64,000 nt of DNA, taken from positions 47,251,877-47,315,876 of the forward strand of contig NC_090177.1 of NCBI RefSeq assembly GCF_024679245.1, written 5' to 3'. The translations under genes were made by a program, and so were the position numbers. The DNA comes from Pseudorasbora parva (Eukaryota > Chordata > Actinopteri > Cypriniformes > Gobionidae). Positions 37,788 to 50,074 of this stretch are shown piece after piece; the stretch's first letter is position 1; the number at the start of each line of letters is the position of its first letter. The notes under the pieces are model-generated. The model was not told the DNA's origin. It did not search any database and was given only the letters and a program-made list of their open reading frames with translations.

Positions 37788-37983
37788 ATTCTTTAGCTCC
37801 GCCCACTCGATACGCCTCCAGGCGCTCGTTTTTTTCCGGAAAGACTCGGTACAGCCTATATTTCTTTTAAAAGTATAATAAAAGTAAAGACTTTTCGGAG
37901 ATATGAAGGATACAATACTACTCTATAGGTACTCAAGATTGACATGAGATTGACTGAAACTGAGTGTTTCACCCCCCCCTTTA

Positions 37984-39310
37984 ACTAATGTTAACAGATG
38001 AGGCTTTATTGTAATGTATTAACTAACATGAACTAACAATGAGCAATACATTACAGTATTTATTAAACTTTGTTAATTTTTAACGATTAGTTCACCCAAA
38101 AATTAGGGGTGTGCACGAATATTCGAATAGTCGAATATTCGATCTGTAATTAATATTCAAATGCTAAAAATATTATTCGAATTTTACTGTTTTGATTTGC
38201 TGGCTGTAAATGCAGTGAATCCATGGGAAATCCCTCTAGAACTCGCAGTTATAACTAAATCCACTGGGTGGCACTGTAGAGCAGGTAAATAAGGTGAGTG
38301 TATTTGATCACATAATGTCGTCGTCTGCCTCGCGATGTTTGGAATTACTTAGATGACAATTGAAAATGATCTTACAAAATGGAGTTACTTTTGATAAAAT
38401 CAGTTAATGAAACTGAGTTATCATAATATCACCAGAACAACGAGAATCCAAGGGGGTAATCTAGCGCTCGGAAAGCGTTCCACCCCTAGGGGCTGCCATT
38501 GCTAACCAAGCCATCACCTGCTGTTAGCATCCCATTGACTCCCATTCATTTTTGAGTCATTTTGACAGTGAATAACTTTACATCTGAGACGTTTAAAGAC
38601 TCCATTTGTCCATTGTTTATTTCTAAAGAAACACGACAATGTATAAAAGGCTCCATTACCTTGTATCTTACACTATCGCCCCGCAGAAGCTGTTTTTGTA
38701 AAAATAGGCTAACGATTGCGTCATAACCAACGCGACCCTGTCGCACAGTTGAGAAATTACCGTATAGACCTGAGGAGACGCTCGCAGGCAATCTTTACTG
38801 TCTATGAGACAGTCGGGGGGACGTGGAGACATGTCCTGGAGACTAGTCTGATAAAGTCAAGGGGGAAGAATGGGGAGAAGCCCATAGTGAGCCAAAAGCA
38901 ACGGGAGAAAATATTTAAACAACGTGATTCAGATTTCGCTTTCCACATCTACTAGAAGACTCACAGCTGTCAGACAGGAGGCTCACGTCACATCTACGTC
39001 GTCAAGCTCAGTCTGAGCCTGCGCAGTTCGCTCAGCCATCAGGAAGTGAGTGCCCCTAGGTTGACTTCATTCTTTCGCCGTTGACGTCAATGGGGTCGCT
39101 GTGTCCATTTCTTTTACTGTCTATGCGAGAATCACATCCAAACACCAGTGGAATGAGGAAAGAGCATCACTGCGTTCACGAGTGCGGGTAAGCCCATCTG
39201 TACCCCGAGTAAGGGCGAGATTACTTATGATAGCAAAATGATCTCGAGACAAATGCTTCCTTTAAAGTTCATCGAGGGTTTAAGAACAGAAAACACAAAG
39301 TGCTTCACTT
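37984..39310. other. No gene seen; dispersed-repeat-like DNA
   Basis: Near 38,105 is GGGGTGTGCACGAATATTCG followed by repeated ATTCGAATA motifs, a sequence type common at hAT ends in fish. The rest shows no convincing frame. Confidence 0.5.
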
Positions 39311-39430
39311 TAGTGATGGCCAAATGAAGCGTTTCGAAGCATTATTGCTTTCTGATACAATTGTGTCGAAAATGGTTCATTACTCGAAGCTTCATTCAGA
39401 TAGAAATTGCAGCACCATCTCCTGGTGAAG
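39311..39430. mobile_element. hAT terminus fragment
   Basis: TAGTGATGGCCAAATGAAGCG matches the left terminus of the hAT element at 25094 (TAGTGATGGCCAAATGAGGC), followed by related sequence rich in GAAGC. No matching right terminus was found within 1 kb. Confidence 0.5.
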
Positions 39431-40081
39431 TAAATGTAATGCAACAAAGCTGACAACCATGAAATGCAAGTAGGCTTATGTTCACGCCCCGTTTATTACG
39501 GGTTTACCGAGGCGATCAAAGCTGAAACAGTGTTAGTGCTGTGAAACTCATTTATGTAGGTGAATTTTACAGATACTGAGGAATTTCATGTGTTCACCTT
39601 GATAATAAAGCATTAAGCATGATGTGTGTGTGTAATTATTTATTTAGACAAGGACAGAATATCAGAGCAGCTTTAAAAAGTTGGATAAAGATACCTATAT
39701 AGATATCCATATTTATAACCTTATTGACTAAAATAACCAGCTCATGGCAGACGAGTTGCGACCAGAGAGTGACCTGAGTGATGCGATATAGGAGTAGCGT
39801 AAGCTTCGACGTCTCTCTGGGCAACAAAATCAAGCTCTTCTCTTTTATCGAATCCTCTTTAAATTCAATTTCGTGACCAGTGTTTTGTTTTCCTCGATTC
39901 TCTGCCTATCCACATTCGTCAATACATCATGCTTCAGGTCAGAGGTCACTCTTTTGCCGTAAGTAGACACGCACGGTCGACTGCCGGAAGATAGATATTT
40001 TAGTCTATAAAGTCAAAAATATGGATATTTTTCTAATAAAAAATGCATAGCTTCTCTTCAGAAGGCCTTTAAAAAAAAATG

Positions 40082-40645
40082 TTAAATGTCCTGATAATTT
40101 ACTCAACCCCATGTCATCCAAGATGTTCATGTCTTTCTTCAGAAATGAAGTTTTTTGAAGAAAATATTCCAGGATTTTTCATCATATAATGGTTTTCAGT
40201 TGCAACCAAAATACTGAAGGTCAAAATCAATGCAGTTTCACCTCCGTGTTTACAAAGAGCTCATGTGAAGACTAATACAAATGCCCTTTAGCACAAAAAA
40301 AAGGTAAAACAACGATATTGGATGATTTTGAAGTTGAAAATTGAGTGTTTTTGCTAAGGGGCGTGTGTATTAGTCTTCACAAGAGTGCTTTGTAAACACG
40401 AGGGCGGGACTTCTGCCTACGTCTATGTGACCATTTACACGTGATTGTCATCCTTGGCACCTCGCAGAGCTGAGCAAGTTGAACAATTAAAAGTATATTC
40501 ATTTTTTTAAATGACTGATCGTTTGACTAGATAAGACCCTATTCCTCATCACACGGAGGCTATGAAGCCCTTTGAAACTGCATTGATTTGGACCTTCAAC
40601 ATTTTGGTTGCAACTGAAAAGCATTATATGATGAACAATCTTATA
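40082..40645. mobile_element. Hairpin-forming non-autonomous element
   Basis: Inverted arms: TCATCATATAATGGTTTTCAG near 40,177 is matched by its complement near 40,616-40,636, and an inner pair around 40,265 and 40,365 (GTGAAGACTAATAC and GTATTAGTCTTCAC) is also inverted. No coding frame. Confidence 0.7.
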
Positions 40646-40650
40646 ATGTT

Positions 40651-40681
<31 letters not shown>

Positions 40682-40684
40682 GGG
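40645..40684. repeat. (GT)n-(G)n tract
   Basis: A short GT repeat running into about 20 G residues; lengths may be uncertain in assembly. Confidence 0.9.
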
Positions 40685-40689
40685 CTTAT

Positions 40690-41460
40690 ACTGATTTTTC
40701 ATCCTCTGAATTAGCCTATATCTGTTTTTTATTATCATTAAAAATATATCGTTATATAAATTCAGAACAGGTTTCAATCATGTTCATGTCAATAATGTTC
40801 ATCACAGAGAAAAGTGTAGCTTTAATGATAATTCATCTGTATTTAATTTAGTTGTGCAGCTGAGAAAGGTTTATAACATTTATTATAATGGGTTTATATA
40901 AAGATTGTTTTAAGTTCACTTAAATTAAGTGTTTTTTTAAAGCCTAATAAATATTGAAATTGGTAGCTTTCATTTATACTGTAATGCAATGTCATAATGT
41001 TTCATAGAGACATTAGTATCAGTGATACTGGCCTTCATTCATAAAAAGATGCCAATACAACACATATTTACAATATGTTGTCTTTAAATTTCTACATTAA
41101 TTTGGAGAGTAACTGAAATGATTACAATATCAACATATTAAAAAAGCCCATGTTTTTAAATCGAGATTTATCTTGATTAATTACAGAATTGTTTTTATTA
41201 ATTTGTTAATTTGTTTAAATCGATTCCCAGCACTAATTTTAATATGAAAAAAATATGTTTTTCTGTAACAGTAGTGTTTACAACAGCAAAATCACTATAG
41301 CCTGTAAACTCAATAATATATCTCTGGACATAATACTTTAAAATATATTATTAAAAATATCCATGTCAATATAAAATAATCCTGACCTAACATCAAAGTG
41401 CAGAGTACATGAGATTTGGCCCTAGTAGATTTCAGGAAAAGGTATGAAAATGCGCAGGTT
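40690..41460. other. No gene seen
   Basis: AT-rich DNA with no recognisable frame or repeat termini. Confidence 0.55.
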
Positions 41461-41708
41461 ATGAATATGAAGGCGTTTTTATGCATGTTTATGACAACTG
41501 TCATTAAGTGTCATTCGCTCAATTATGTCATTTTTAATGCAAAGATGACATTATGTGAGATGTGTTTGTTATGACAACTTTAACTTGTCACTATCACTAA
41601 CAAAGACATCTCACATAATGTCATCTTTGCATTAAAAATGACATAATTGAGCGAATGACACTTAATGACAGTTGTCATAAACATGCATAAAAACTCCTTC
41701 ATATTCAT
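41461..41708. repeat. Near-perfect 248-bp palindrome
   Basis: Two arms of about 120 bp, almost exact reverse complements, centred near 41,585; the outer sequence is ATGAATATGAAGG and its complement. It would form a long hairpin. Probably a foldback MITE. Confidence 0.88.
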
Positions 41709-43703
41709 GACGTGTCATGTCAGTCTTAAGCACACCCCTTAGAGTAAAGTGTTAGCGCTTGTTTTAATGTCTTTAGTCTCAGATATACTCCAGCAGTATC
41801 AGCAGCAACAACAACAGCAAAGGCAGCAAACCCACTAAAGGATTTATTTAGGAATTTAAGATTAAGATTTTACCAGAAAAGGTTTTACAAGTTAATGTTA
41901 AAAATCTTGTATAATATTGCTGTTTTGTGTGTTTTTTGCATGGCTGTTATTTTTATTGCATAAATGTAACTCTTGTATATTTGTAATTCAGTATTTGCCA
42001 TGAAAATAGCCACAGATACTGACATGACGTTAAATAAAACTATTCAGTACTGTACGTAACGGGCCACGTTGATTTTGAATAATATGAAATCATATATGGT
42101 TAGTATATGCAGAGATGTTGTAATATTGACTGAAATCACACTGTAAGAAAATGCTGTAAAAAAAACGGCCACATTTTGACAGTAAAATGCTGTTTTCCAT
42201 TAAAACAGTAATATACTGTAGAAAACAATGCATTGTGGGTAATATTTGTCATTTTTGAGAAAATAGCCAACAGTAATATACTGTGAATTAACACGCTTAA
42301 AGTCGACACTCAGAGGCTGTGTTCAAAATCACTCCCTCTTCCCTTATTCACTATTCCCTAGACTAGTTCACTGATATAGACCACTCGACAGAGAGAGAGG
42401 AAAGAAGAGAGTGAATTCAGACACTGATGAACACCTGCTGTTATCACTGAAGGAAAGAGAAACATGATTTCACCAACTGAAGATAAACGAAGACATTAAA
42501 TCTCTGAAGATCTCATCAGAGGATTAAACAACTCCACAAACAGCATTACCAGCTCCACACATTACTAACCAGACTGACTTTATTTCTGTCAGACGTCTAC
42601 AGAAGCTCTTATTGAGAATTATCAGATGATGTTTGATTGTTTCTTCTGACGTTACCATTATGGTGATCAGTGTTTGCTTTAGTTGGGCTCTTGAACATCG
42701 ACACAATAACATTAGTTTATCTCGCTGCTGTAACGGTGTGTTTTCAATACATGTGTTATAGCAAGCAAAGCTGAGACTAAACCATGAGTTGGTTATGTTG
42801 ACTATTTAATAATAGTTTAATTCACTAATAATTTACTAGTCTTATCTATAAACATATAGTTCACGCTTAATTTTTTGCAAAACTTGAACCCTAAAATTTT
42901 ATAACATCATTGTTGCAACAACCAGATAATTTGAAGAGCATGGGAACAGCCTGTGGTCAAAACATCTAAATCAATCTGACTCACATAGACATCAAGAATC
43001 GGCGTATGAATCTCAGCCGTGGTGACACTCAAAACTCCCAGCATGCATTGCGGCACGAATAAATCATGCTGCTGAATAGCCTGGTTATTTTCTTTAATTC
43101 TTATTATTTGCGTTTATTTTTGGTGCTATTGTTGTGTTGACTTTGAGTAGTGTTTTGTGATGTTCAGAGTTGATCTATTCGTTTTTTTTATTGATTGTCA
43201 CCATTGTTGAGATTCATGTGCTGATTCTTCATCTCTATGCGAGTCTAAATGACAGCAGAGAGCAAACTAATTTTTGAACTCATGACTTTATAAATTATAA
43301 CTAATTCCTAATCAGTGGTTGATAATTTCAGAAGGGTCCCAGTTTAATAATATAAAATAAGAGTAAATGTATGTGTTTTTAAAAGAATGGGCTTGTTTGG
43401 GGAAGAAACACGGGACAAGATTAACAAGCTAAACATCCTATTACAATTATAGCAAAGCATAGTCAATAACTTCTGACCATATTTTTTTTCTTGGCTTTTT
43501 GACTACAATAAATGTGTTTAAGAAACTCACAGTTATAGCAGACTGACTATCATTACAAAGTCAAGGGCCAAGATCCCAACTGAAGCAAACACTGATCACG
43601 ATAATGGTGACCAAATATTTTCAGTTAAACATCAACACCCAAAGATCTGATAATTCTCAATACGAGCTTATGTAGACATCTGACAGGAATAAAGTCAGTC
43701 TGG

Positions 43704-45844
43704 TGTAGTGATTTTTACTTTTGTCCACCCAAGGACACTAAGTAAGAGAGTGATTTGTACTCACGTCACCGCTGACGTTGTGAATTTGGATCACACGTCA
43801 TTTAAGTTGTGGTTATGAGTACATCAGATGACCACCTTCCACCCTCTTAGTTTGGGACACTAGTCAAGGCCTTTTACCGTGGCTGTATGAGAACACTCCG
43901 CACAGGAGGCTGCCCAGTCATTTATAATGAATGTAAAGGGGGGAGAGTTGGTCAGCTGATTTATCTGAAAGATTGGTGAGATTTCTAACTTGTAGAGCCT
44001 TTTCTGCTTTATCAGCACAAGGAAGACACAATTGTAATAAAATAGATTTTATTAACAAAAGATAAACAGAACAATTAACACAACTACTAAATTAATACAA
44101 TGAATGATAAAGGAATAAAGTGCGTAAAATGCATAAAATACATGTGAGTAAGTTAAGTGTGGCTATAGAAGAGTTACGTTATCTTATGGAAAGATAAACT
44201 GTTGTTTCTCTGAAATTAAGGTGAAGAACCTTATTATGCATTAAACAAATAAACGAAAGATTATTTGTTATTAACTAGCATCAGTTATATTACCTCTAAT
44301 TTAAATTAGAAAATCATATACTGATAATAATCAACAATGCCAAGGTCTCTAGAAAGAGGTTTGGTTAAGTGATATTTACGTTCCACGTGGTTTAGTAAGC
44401 AGTCCGATGGTGATGACTTCTTCCACTGGTTTTGCTGGGAGACAGTGCAGTGAAGAAAGGAGCTGGAATCTGTTTCAACAGCCTTGAACACGAAGATCTG
44501 TGGGATGCGGATCTCCTGGGGCACCAAAGGGTCCTAAAATCTGGAACACGCGGATGAGGCCCTGAAGTAGGTGCAGAAGGTCCTTAATCTGGAACAAGCA
44601 GACGAAGGAACCTTGAAGTGAAGGTTTGCTCTCCTGAGCTTAACCTTGTTGCAAATGTCTCTGTGTGTCTTCTGCCTCTTTGGACCAGACACTCAGAAGT
44701 TGGTCAATCTGCTCTGGTCTCATTAGCATGGAGACTCAGGACGTGCTGTAGTCGTCTGGCTGGACTAAAACTCTGAACGTAGTGTTGGTTAATGTCTCTT
44801 TCCTCACAGGCTGGAGGCTCAGAACATTGTCGTATCTGTCACTGCCTCACAAGCTGTAGGTTCAGATCCTCGGATCTTGTGTTGTCTCTCTGGTTAAACC
44901 AGAGGCTCAGAACTTGGTTGCTCTGTCAAAGTCTAATCCTCGGCGGACAGACTCAGAACTTGGTGAACTGTTTGTCTCTTGCGTGGAGGAGACTCAGAAC
45001 CTGATTGCTCTGTTACAGTCTAATCCTCAGGGGACAGACTCAGAACAAGGAGTGTCTATTGAAAGGGTACCTTTATCCTTTTCCGAATAGGAGGAGATTG
45101 CAATTTGGCGCTTCTCCAGTCCAGTGTTGCTATTGGCTGCTGGCATCTGAGAGGGCACACAGTGTGGCCCACCATCTTTCCCCTGTGGAACTCATTTGCA
45201 TACTGTACACAGTTAGAAGTCTTTAAATGGTCTTTAAAGTTCATCAATGCATTTCTCACTTTCCAAACCACCATCAGAATACCCTTGGCAATATACTAAA
45301 CACATAGACACTAAACATGATGGAAAAAGATTGAACTGTCATGTGTTCATTCATTTGTTCATTAACAGCTGCATTTGTGGAAGATGTTGCATTACAAATA
45401 GCTGTCACTGAGAATACTTATTTCTCTGAATAAGTATGAAATGGATGTGTGTAGTTTACACCAGTCTTAAGGTTTCCAAACATGTGAATGGATTTGGATG
45501 GAACAGTTTTGGTCTTTCTTTGTTTCACCCACTACTGCTGAGGTCCCAAGGAATGTTTATGGCCGTCACAAATCAGGACATTAGGGATCCGTCTCTAGAT
45601 GGGTGAAGGGCAGAAACTGCATGTGGACCAATGAGAAGTCCTGTCCTTTCTGGGCTTGGTACTAGAGGTCTTCTTCTTGCCCTCAAAGAGGTGTCTGGAT
45701 GTTGTACAAGCATCTTTATCTGATGGGCTGGACATTTTGTTTGTGCTAGTCCAACAAGATCCAATCAAAATGGAGCAAACCTTTGTCCACTGTTATGGGC
45801 AAAGAGGGGCCGGGCCATAAACTGGGCCCTGGAATTCCACTACA
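43704..45844. mobile_element. 2.1-kb solo-LTR-like insertion
   Basis: Begins TGTAGTG and ends CACTACA (TG...CA, with a 7-bp inverted terminus) and is flanked by CTGG on both sides (43700-43703 and 45845-45848). It interrupts the inverted arm of the surrounding element, whose two halves rejoin when it is removed. No gag or pol frame is present, so it would be a solo LTR. The 4-bp duplication fits Ty3/Gypsy-like elements, but the family is not recognised. Confidence 0.65.
44690..45050. repeat. Degenerate minisatellite in the LTR-like element
   Basis: Repeated imperfect units built on AGACTCAGAACTTGGTT and CTGTTACAGTCTAATCCTC, about 60-110 bp each. Confidence 0.6.
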
Positions 45845-46988
45845 CTGGTTAGTAATGTGTGACGCTGGTAATGCTGTTTGTGGAGTTGTTTAATCCTCTG
45901 CTGAGATCTTCAGAGAGTTAATGTCTTCTTTTATCTTCAGTTGATTTCATCTAAAGCTGTGGCTGAAGTCAGTTGTAGTTCTTGTGTTTCTCTGTCCTTC
46001 AGTGATTCTTGTTAACAGGTGTTCTCAGTTATCACTTAATTCATCTCTTAATTATCTCATGAACTTCATCAATGCTTCAATTACTCTAACACTCTGTAGT
46101 GTGTACACTTTTCAGTGTTCATTTAAAACTGAAGATTTTGCTGTGGGGTTAAAAGGGTTAAAGGGGTTAGATGAAAAAACACACAGAGGGAACCGTAAAT
46201 TAACAGTAAGAAACTGTAAATTAATTTACAGAAAAGTTCTGTAAAAAAACGGCACTTTACTGGCAACCAGAGCTGCCAGTAGATTACCGTTAAATCAAGA
46301 AAAAACAGTAATATACTGTAAAACGTAACAGTCTAATTTACCAGATGATTTAAAATATTTTCACTGAAATATTAGTGCAAGTTAAAAAAAAAAATTGTGC
46401 AAAGTCAGTAACTGATAAGGAGAGTAAATATTAAAATGACCTGTGTTTATGTGTTGTTGCACAAGATGATATAGAAGAGATCTTTTAGTTGACTTCATTA
46501 GTTTGGTGGGTTACCGTTGTGCTGAAGAGTAGAGCCTGTGCTTCAGTCCAGGATGAGCAGAGAAACATTGATGATATGCTGTCTGATGCTTTATTTAACG
46601 GCAGTGACTGTGTTTGCTGATGCAGTTATGAGCTGTTTGTTGAGTAATTTATCACATATGTGTGTGCTATAGCTCACAATGAACCGCAAAAAGTGAAGTT
46701 AAAGTCATGTTTCTAAATTATTTCACTACTACACCTTACAAGTGTGAAAGGACTCAAATGAAGTTTTGCGATACAAACACCTATAAATACTAGTTTTAAA
46801 ATGAGAACTGTTTGAAGCAATCAGTTTTCCAAATGAAAAGTTACCTTTCATGGTATTATTACGGTAAAATACTGTAAAAAATGAGAGCTGTATATAAACA
46901 GTAGAGGGCTGTAAATTAACAGTACATTGCTGGCAACCACAGCTGCCAGTAGATTACCGTTATTTTACGACACAATTTTTTACAGTGT

Positions 46989-47365
46989 AGGACATTATTT
47001 GGCCCAGATATAACTATTTGAACATTTTCAATCTGAGGGTACAAAAAAATAGAAATTATTAAGAAAATTAAATTTATCAAAATTAAGTCCTTAGCAATGC
47101 ATATCCACTCACAAAAAAACTTTGGTATATATATATATTTATGATAGGAAATTTGCAAAAAATATCTTCATGGAACATGATCTTAATATTAATAATAATT
47201 ATATTAATTTTTCTCATAAAAGAAAAATCAATAATTTTGACCCATACAATGTATTGTTGGCTATTGCTACAGATATTCCGGTTCAACGTATGATTTTACG
47301 TGGTTCTGTGGTCCAGGGTCACATGTGCATTGCAATATATTTTACAAATGTTAATAGTGGTTGTA

Positions 47366-47408
<43 letters not shown>

Positions 47409-47503
47409 CAATGTAATGTAATTGTAATTAATTATTATGACTGAAAAATATGTTGAAATACAATCAAATGCATGCTTTTTGCTAATGTTTTCCCCCTCCA
47501 CAG
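46989..47503. other. No gene seen; (TTA)n tract
   Basis: AT-rich DNA with a TTA microsatellite at 47,366-47,405, leading to the acceptor CCCCTCCACAG of the next gene. Confidence 0.6.
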
Positions 47504-48564
47504 GTGCACCTGCAGTGCTGAATCTTTTTCGGCCATGGAAGTGTATTGTGAGGCTTGATATTTTCCATTTCATGAGGAGATTTAACTGCGGTCTTACCAC
47601 AGAGCACCACCCTTTCTATGGTACCTTTTGTTCCAAACTTTCCTCCTGTATCTTTGAGTGGGATCAGGAGGATGTGAAAGAACTTAAGGTGGCCAAGAGA
47701 GGGGAGTGGAAAAACAACCATGGTGGACAGGCTCCCACTGAGGCGCAGCTCATAGCCACCATCAGCACCGGTGAACTGGTGAAGCACTGTAGGTGGCGGA
47801 CACGTGGGGCTGAGGAGATACGGGCCATGATTTCAGGGCTGCTGGAATCGGTCTGGGAGTCAACCGACACTACAGGGCTTCGCCTAGTTAACCCTGACAG
47901 CATGCAGCATGTGTGGGAGATGCAGAAAAAACACCTCGAGTGCATCCAGGACCCTCCACATGTTGACTTATACACAAAGACGGGGACACTCCAGAAGGGT
48001 GGCAAAGTACTAAATGTGCTTAGGTGTGGCAGGGGGTCATCCTCTCTGGAGAGTTTTCACCGTCATCACTGTTCCTTCATTCCTGGTAAATGTTCTGTAG
48101 GTTGTTAAGTTGTAAAGATTGCTATAGTGTCCCCATTATAGTAGTAGAATCCTGGGTACTACCTGGATTTGGCTTGCTTTCATGGAATTTACAACAAGCT
48201 ATTTGTCTTATTATTCTATTTCACTGTTCTATAACTGTGTCATTAAATTTGTATTTCCTCAGTTTAAAATAATTACTGACTGAATATTTGCATTTTCATT
48301 ATTAGGATGGAGATGCAATGCATTGCACACCCAAATGTATATGTTGGAGGGGGCCTCGAGGTGGAACATGAGCCGGGCAAAAGAAGCTGTAGCTGTGGTG
48401 GGGGCCTCAACCCTAAGAACATTTGATGTTTCTTTAATGTCTCATCTAAACAACCTGAGCCAAAGGGTCCTTGGCTCTGCTTTGATGCCTGAGTTCACCC
48501 CTCCAGGAAAGCCCACTGGTAAGATATCTCTCAAGGAAATGCTGAGCATTGGAGCATTCCACTC

Positions 48565-48573
<9 letters not shown>

Positions 48574-48605
<32 letters not shown>

Positions 48606-48613
48606 CATGTGTT

Positions 48614-48697
<84 letters not shown>

Positions 48698-48716
48698 TGT
48701 GCGTGTGTGTGTGTCC
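48574..48716. repeat. (TC)n and (GT)n microsatellites in intron 2
   Basis: About 30 bp of TC repeats, then about 100 bp of GT repeats, inside the second intron of the transposase-like gene. The long open frames over this stretch are artefacts. Confidence 0.95.
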
Positions 48717-48900
48717 TTTCCCCATTAACAATGTGTTACAAATTATTGCAGAGGAGCGGATTGCTGTTGAATACTTATTGGCCCAGTCCAATAAAGGTGA
48801 TCAGCTGATGGCAACCAACAGTGACATGACCGAAGTCCCCTCGGAGGAGCCCGAGGATGAAGGCGATTATGACAGGACTGTGTGCAATCCAGCTGACCTT

Positions 48901-49600
48901 AGGGCTGGTGAATCTGACCCTCCATTAGCTGTCATGGAGGCCCAGGTGACCAGTCCTGTAGGGGAGACTGGACCCAAATCCCCTGATGAGGAGGTCGGTG
49001 AGGATGAGGCGGATGACACGCCAGTGCCTCAGTTCCAGCCTCCTCCTCAGTTCCAGCCTCATCCCCAGCTCCAGGACCCAGCCCAGTTCCAGCCTCCTCA
49101 GTTCCAGCTCCAGCCTCCTCAGTTCCAGCCTCCTCCTCAGTTCCAGCCTCATCCCCAGTTCCAGGACCCAGCCCAGTTCCAGCCTCCTCCTCAGTTCCAG
49201 CTCCAGCCTCCTCAGTTCCAGCCTCCTCCTCAGTTCCAGCCTCATCCCCTAGGGCTGGTGAATCTGACCCTCCATTAGCTGTCATGGAGGCCCAGGTGAC
49301 CAGTCCTGTAGGGGAGACTGGACCCAAATCCCCTGATGAGGAGGTCGGTGAGGATGAGGCGGATGACACGCCAGTGCCTCAGTTCCAGCCTCCTCCTCAG
49401 TTCCAGCCTCATCCCCAGTTCCAGGACCCAGCCCAGTTCCAGCCTCCTCAGTTCCAGCCTCATCCCCAGTTCCAGGACCCAGCCCAGTTCCAGCCTCATC
49501 CCCAGTTCCAGGACCCAGCCCAGTTCCAGCCTCATCCCCAGTTCCAGGACCCACCTGATAACCGACTACCACAAACTGGTCCCCCTACTCAGCCCAGGCA
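48901..49600 (+). repeat. 350-bp tandem duplication
   Basis: AGGGCTGGTGAATCTGACCC occurs at 48901 and again at 49251; following sequence is duplicated, with different numbers of CAGTTCCAGCCTCCTCCT-type minisatellite units in each copy. Confidence 0.93.
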
Positions 49601-49829
49601 GCATACCTGGAGGCAGCAGAAAGCTGCCCAAGAAGACGAGGAAATAATGGCTAGGGGTGAACCACCAAGGAAACGCCTGGCAAAGGATGTTTACCACTAC
49701 ACCTGCAAGCACTGTGGGCAATCCAAAAACAAGACAACTGGCCACACTCAGTTGAAGGGCCGGTGGTACTGTCCAGCTTCAGGCCTCTCTGTGGCTCAGT
49801 GGAAGGAGAGTGTACAGGGACCTCTTTGA

Positions 49830-50074
49830 ATTGCTTTATATAGCAGTTTTATTATATATTTTATTACATTTTTATATATTTTTTATGTTTATGTATTTTT
49901 AAATGTGTTTGCTGTGTGGTGTGTTGTGATGTGAACCTTTTGTTTTTAGTTGCTGTGTTTGCAATGCTTAATTTGCACACACACACACACACACACAAAA
50001 AAGGAAAAAAAAAAGAAAAAAAAAAAGAATAATACTTGTGTGGTGTAATAGTTAAAATAAAAAAACCACAAAAA
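49830..50074. other. No gene seen; short repeats
   Basis: AT-rich 3' flank of the transposase-like gene with a CA microsatellite near 49,976 and A-rich runs. Confidence 0.6.

Larger units (their letters stand above)
35862..37979. mobile_element. TTAA-type element, second copy, carrying an inverted L2
   Basis: Sequence from ATGCTGTGTCATGCATACTGAGC onward matches the element at 27184-28318, and the right end ACCCCCCCCT followed by TTAA is preserved (near 37,980). The left terminal repeat with its G run is absent. The copy is split by an L2 fragment with a target duplication and by a TA microsatellite. Confidence 0.75.
42143..46988. mobile_element. Large inverted-repeat element with CACTGTAA ends
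   Basis: Starts CACTGTAAGAAAATGCTG and ends TTTTTTACAGTG. Internal arms are inverted: 42,430-42,720 matches, in reverse complement, 43,537-43,703 plus 45,849-45,990, the latter two pieces being split by the LTR-like insertion. Many ACAGTAATATACTGT motifs lie near both ends. No transposase frame is seen. The CACTG start recalls CACTA/EnSpm elements, but I see no 3-bp duplication, so the class is open and more than one insertion may be merged here. Confidence 0.55.
47504..49829 (+). pseudogene. Transposase-like multi-copy fish gene, 3' exons, frame broken by duplication
   Basis: Three exons with good splice sites: 47504-48085, 48306-48518 and 48752-49829. Exon 1 has LDIFHFMRRF, ELVKHCRWRTRG, ECIQDPPHVDLYTKTG and GSSSLESFHRHH. 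Exon 2 has EGASRWNMSRAKEA. Exon 3 has an acidic linker, PQFQPPPQFQPHP repeats and a C-terminal CKHCGQS...GRWYCP zinc-finger-like end. I know the pattern from many unnamed fish proteins; acidic residues in DIFH and SLESFH suggest an RNase-H-fold transposase (inference). The 5' exons are not seen. A 350-bp tandem duplication in exon 3 (48901-49250 and 49251 onward) shifts the frame and gives a stop at 49276-49278; the original frame resumes in the second copy. Confidence 0.7.

Noticed and set aside
39311..40080. A complete second hAT element
   Set aside because: Only the left terminus is recognisable; no inverted right end or 8-bp duplication was found.
44792..45299. Plus-strand frames in the LTR-like element as retroviral genes
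   Set aside because: They follow the minisatellite and show no gag, protease or polymerase motif.
48607..48960. Long frame starting in a GT microsatellite (MCLFVCVCVCV)
   Set aside because: The start lies in an intronic microsatellite; the real exon begins after the acceptor at 48751.
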